Origin: Viridibacterium curvum
GTDB taxonomy: Bacteria > Pseudomonadota > Gammaproteobacteria > Burkholderiales > Rhodocyclaceae
Length of the DNA stretch: 64,000 bases
Assembly: GCF_039544165.1 (NCBI RefSeq)
Contig: NZ_BAABLD010000015.1
Span: 1-64,000, forward strand
Direction of reading: 5' to 3'
Below the pieces are notes generated by a model that ran no database searches, was not told the DNA's origin, and worked only from the letters and a program-made list of their open reading frames with translations. This document shows, piece after piece, positions 62,901 through 64,000 of the stretch. The number at the start of each line of letters is the position of its first letter. The stretch's first letter is position 1. Position numbers and translations under genes: made by a program.

Positions 62901-63794
62901 TCAGGACTTTCCCTTGGCAAAGAGCGCATCAAGCTTCGCCTCGTAGTCCCAATAGCCAATCGCGTCGTAGAGCTCCTTGCGCGTCTGCATCAACGGCACG
63001 ACCGGCTGCTGCGTGCCTTCGCGACGCAACACGTCGTAAACGGTCTGTGCTGCCTTGTTCATGGCGCGGAAGGCCGACAACGGGTAGAGCGCGATGGCCA
63101 CACCTGCAGATGCCAGCTCGTCGCGTGTGAACAACGGCGTGGCACCGAACTCGGTAATGTTGGCGAGCACCGGCACGCGCACGGCATCGACAAAGCGCGC
63201 GTACTGCGGCAGCTCGATCATGGCCTCCGGAAAGATGCCGTCGGCGCCGGCTTCGACACAGGCGACGGCGCGCTCGATCGCGGCCTCCATGCCTTCGACA
63301 GCCAGCGCATCGGTGCGCGCCATGATGAAAAAGCTGTCGTCGGTTCGCGCATCGACGGCTGCCTTGATGCGGTCGACCATCTCCTGCTTGCTGACGATCT
63401 CCTTGTTCGGGCGATGGCCACAACGCTTCGCACCCACCTGATCTTCGATGTGCATCGCGGCGGCGCCGGCCTTGATGAGGCTCTTCGTCGTGCGTGCCAC
63501 GTTGAAAGCCGAGGCGCCGAAGCCGGTATCCACATCCACCAGCAACGGCAGGTCACACACATCGGTGATGCGGCGCACATCAATGAGCACATCCTCCAGA
63601 CCACTGATACCCAGATCGGGTAGCCCCAGCGACCCCGCCGCGACACCGCCACCCGAAAGATAGAGCGCGCGATAACCGGCGTGCTGTGCGAGCAAGGCGT
63701 GATTGGCGTTGATCGCGCCAGGAATCTGCAAGGGGCGCTCCACGGCGAGCGCGGCGCGGAATTGCTGTCCGGGGGTGAGGCGTGTCTGGCTCAT
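62901..63794 (-). CDS. prpB: 2-Methylisocitrate lyase
   Basis: The 297-aa enzyme cleaves 2-methylisocitrate to pyruvate and succinate, the last step of the cycle. It is in the isocitrate lyase superfamily with the catalytic loop GAKRCGHRPNKEI (Cys125), VDVDTGFG with metal-binding aspartates, and LSGGGVAAGSLGLPDLG. Length matches PrpB (296 in E. coli). The ATG at 63794 was chosen over a longer frame with no similarity. It is the first gene of the operon. A PrpR-type regulator would normally be encoded divergently, beyond the right edge. Confidence 0.96.
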   Translation of the reverse strand: MSQTRLTPGQQFRAALAVERPLQIPGAINANHALLAQHAGYRALYLSGGGVAAGSLGLPDLGISGLEDVLIDVRRITDVCDLPLLVDVDTGFGASAFNVARTTKSLIKAGAAAMHIEDQVGAKRCGHRPNKEIVSKQEMVDRIKAAVDARTDDSFFIMARTDALAVEGMEAAIERAVACVEAGADGIFPEAMIELPQYARFVDAVRVPVLANITEFGATPLFTRDELASAGVAIALYPLSAFRAMNKAAQTVYDVLRREGTQQPVVPLMQTRKELYDAIGYWDYEAKLDALFAKGKS

Positions 63795-64000
63795 GGCGCT
63801 TCCTTGTGAGGGTTGCTTTGCAAGCGCAACCGCCATGCCACACGCCCGCCGCATGCGGGAATGTCCGTAGGCAACGCGCACAGCCCTGCGCAAGGCCGCG
63901 CCATGCAAGGGTTTGTGCGCTGCCGCGCGTTGCGTCAGCGGTCGGCTGTGTCAGCGCATGCCAGCGATTTAAGTTTCACGTAAGCAACAACTGTTTCTAA
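63795..64000 (-). promoter_or_regulatory. Upstream region of the prpBCDE operon
   Basis: The last 206 bases contain no gene and must hold the leftward prp promoter. No sigma-70 pair is convincing. A sigma-54-like element was considered, because PrpR is usually a sigma-54 activator, but the -12 half does not fit. The end near 63960-64000 is AT-richer than its surroundings. Confidence 0.4.

Noticed and set aside
63900..64000. Sigma-54 promoter for prpB (TGGCATG on the minus strand)
   Set aside because: The expected TTGC at the -12 position is absent, so GG/GC spacing is not met.

Overview
The window is GC-rich, gene-dense chromosome from a betaproteobacterium, most likely Rhodocyclales or a near relative. 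The pointers are the tRNA-Tyr/Gly/Thr-tuf operon, a PhaM-type polyhydroxyalkanoate granule protein, a paired cyanophycin synthetase locus, a PrpD-type methylcitrate operon, a PEP-CTERM protein and class I fructose-1,6-bisphosphatase. The family-level placement is inference. No prophage, insertion sequence or CRISPR array was seen.

Layout. 1-520: leftward tRNA-Tyr, tRNA-Gly, tRNA-Thr and the start of tuf, behind a near-consensus promoter. 0.6-10.8 kb: a membrane methyltransferase, an orphan ParA-like ATPase, a LuxR-type regulator divergent from a periplasmic binding protein plus hybrid kinase, phaM-FIST, a phosphohexomutase, a secreted pectate lyase with a long serine linker, and a cupin. 10.9-16.6 kb: isocitrate lyase, clpA/clpS, a cold-shock gene with a long leader, and a pseudouridine synthase. 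16.7-26.2 kb: a cyanophycin locus. Two synthetases (cphA', cphA) run left. Divergent from them is a five-gene run: an ABC exporter with a zinc-ribbon N-terminus, a DUF1854 protein, a small secreted protein, a CapA-like protein and a DUF192 protein. 26.3-31.7 kb: a PEP-CTERM protein with a degraded metalloprotease site behind a CRP-like operator, a DEAD-box helicase, rlmM, a lipoprotein and ugpQ.

31.7-45.8 kb is a signalling island. A chemoreceptor sits behind a sigma-28-type promoter. A MASE1 hybrid kinase with HPt domain overlaps a REC-ANTAR antiterminator gene. After alaS come a multi-PAS protein whose histidine-kinase core is degenerate, a REC-RsbW-like kinase, a REC-PAS-PP2C phosphatase and a convergent SpoIIAA-like protein. 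The last four look like a partner-switching module with a non-enzymatic sensor and are the most interesting system here.

45.9-57.7 kb: cbiX/tcdA, fbp, a gene-free stretch with an orphan rightward terminator (possible small RNA), dadA, tRNA-Pro, ispB divergent from rplU-rpmA-obgE-proB, a TPR-glycosyltransferase-like protein, a TSUP permease and a membrane-anchored zinc-ribbon protein with a duplicated N-terminal domain. 57.9-63.8 kb: the leftward prpB-prpC-prpD-prpE operon with palindromic repeats in two of its gaps.

Metabolic theme: carbon and nitrogen storage (PHA granule protein, cyanophycin), C2/C3 acid use (glyoxylate and methylcitrate enzymes, gluconeogenic fbp) and pectin breakdown, alongside several two-component systems.
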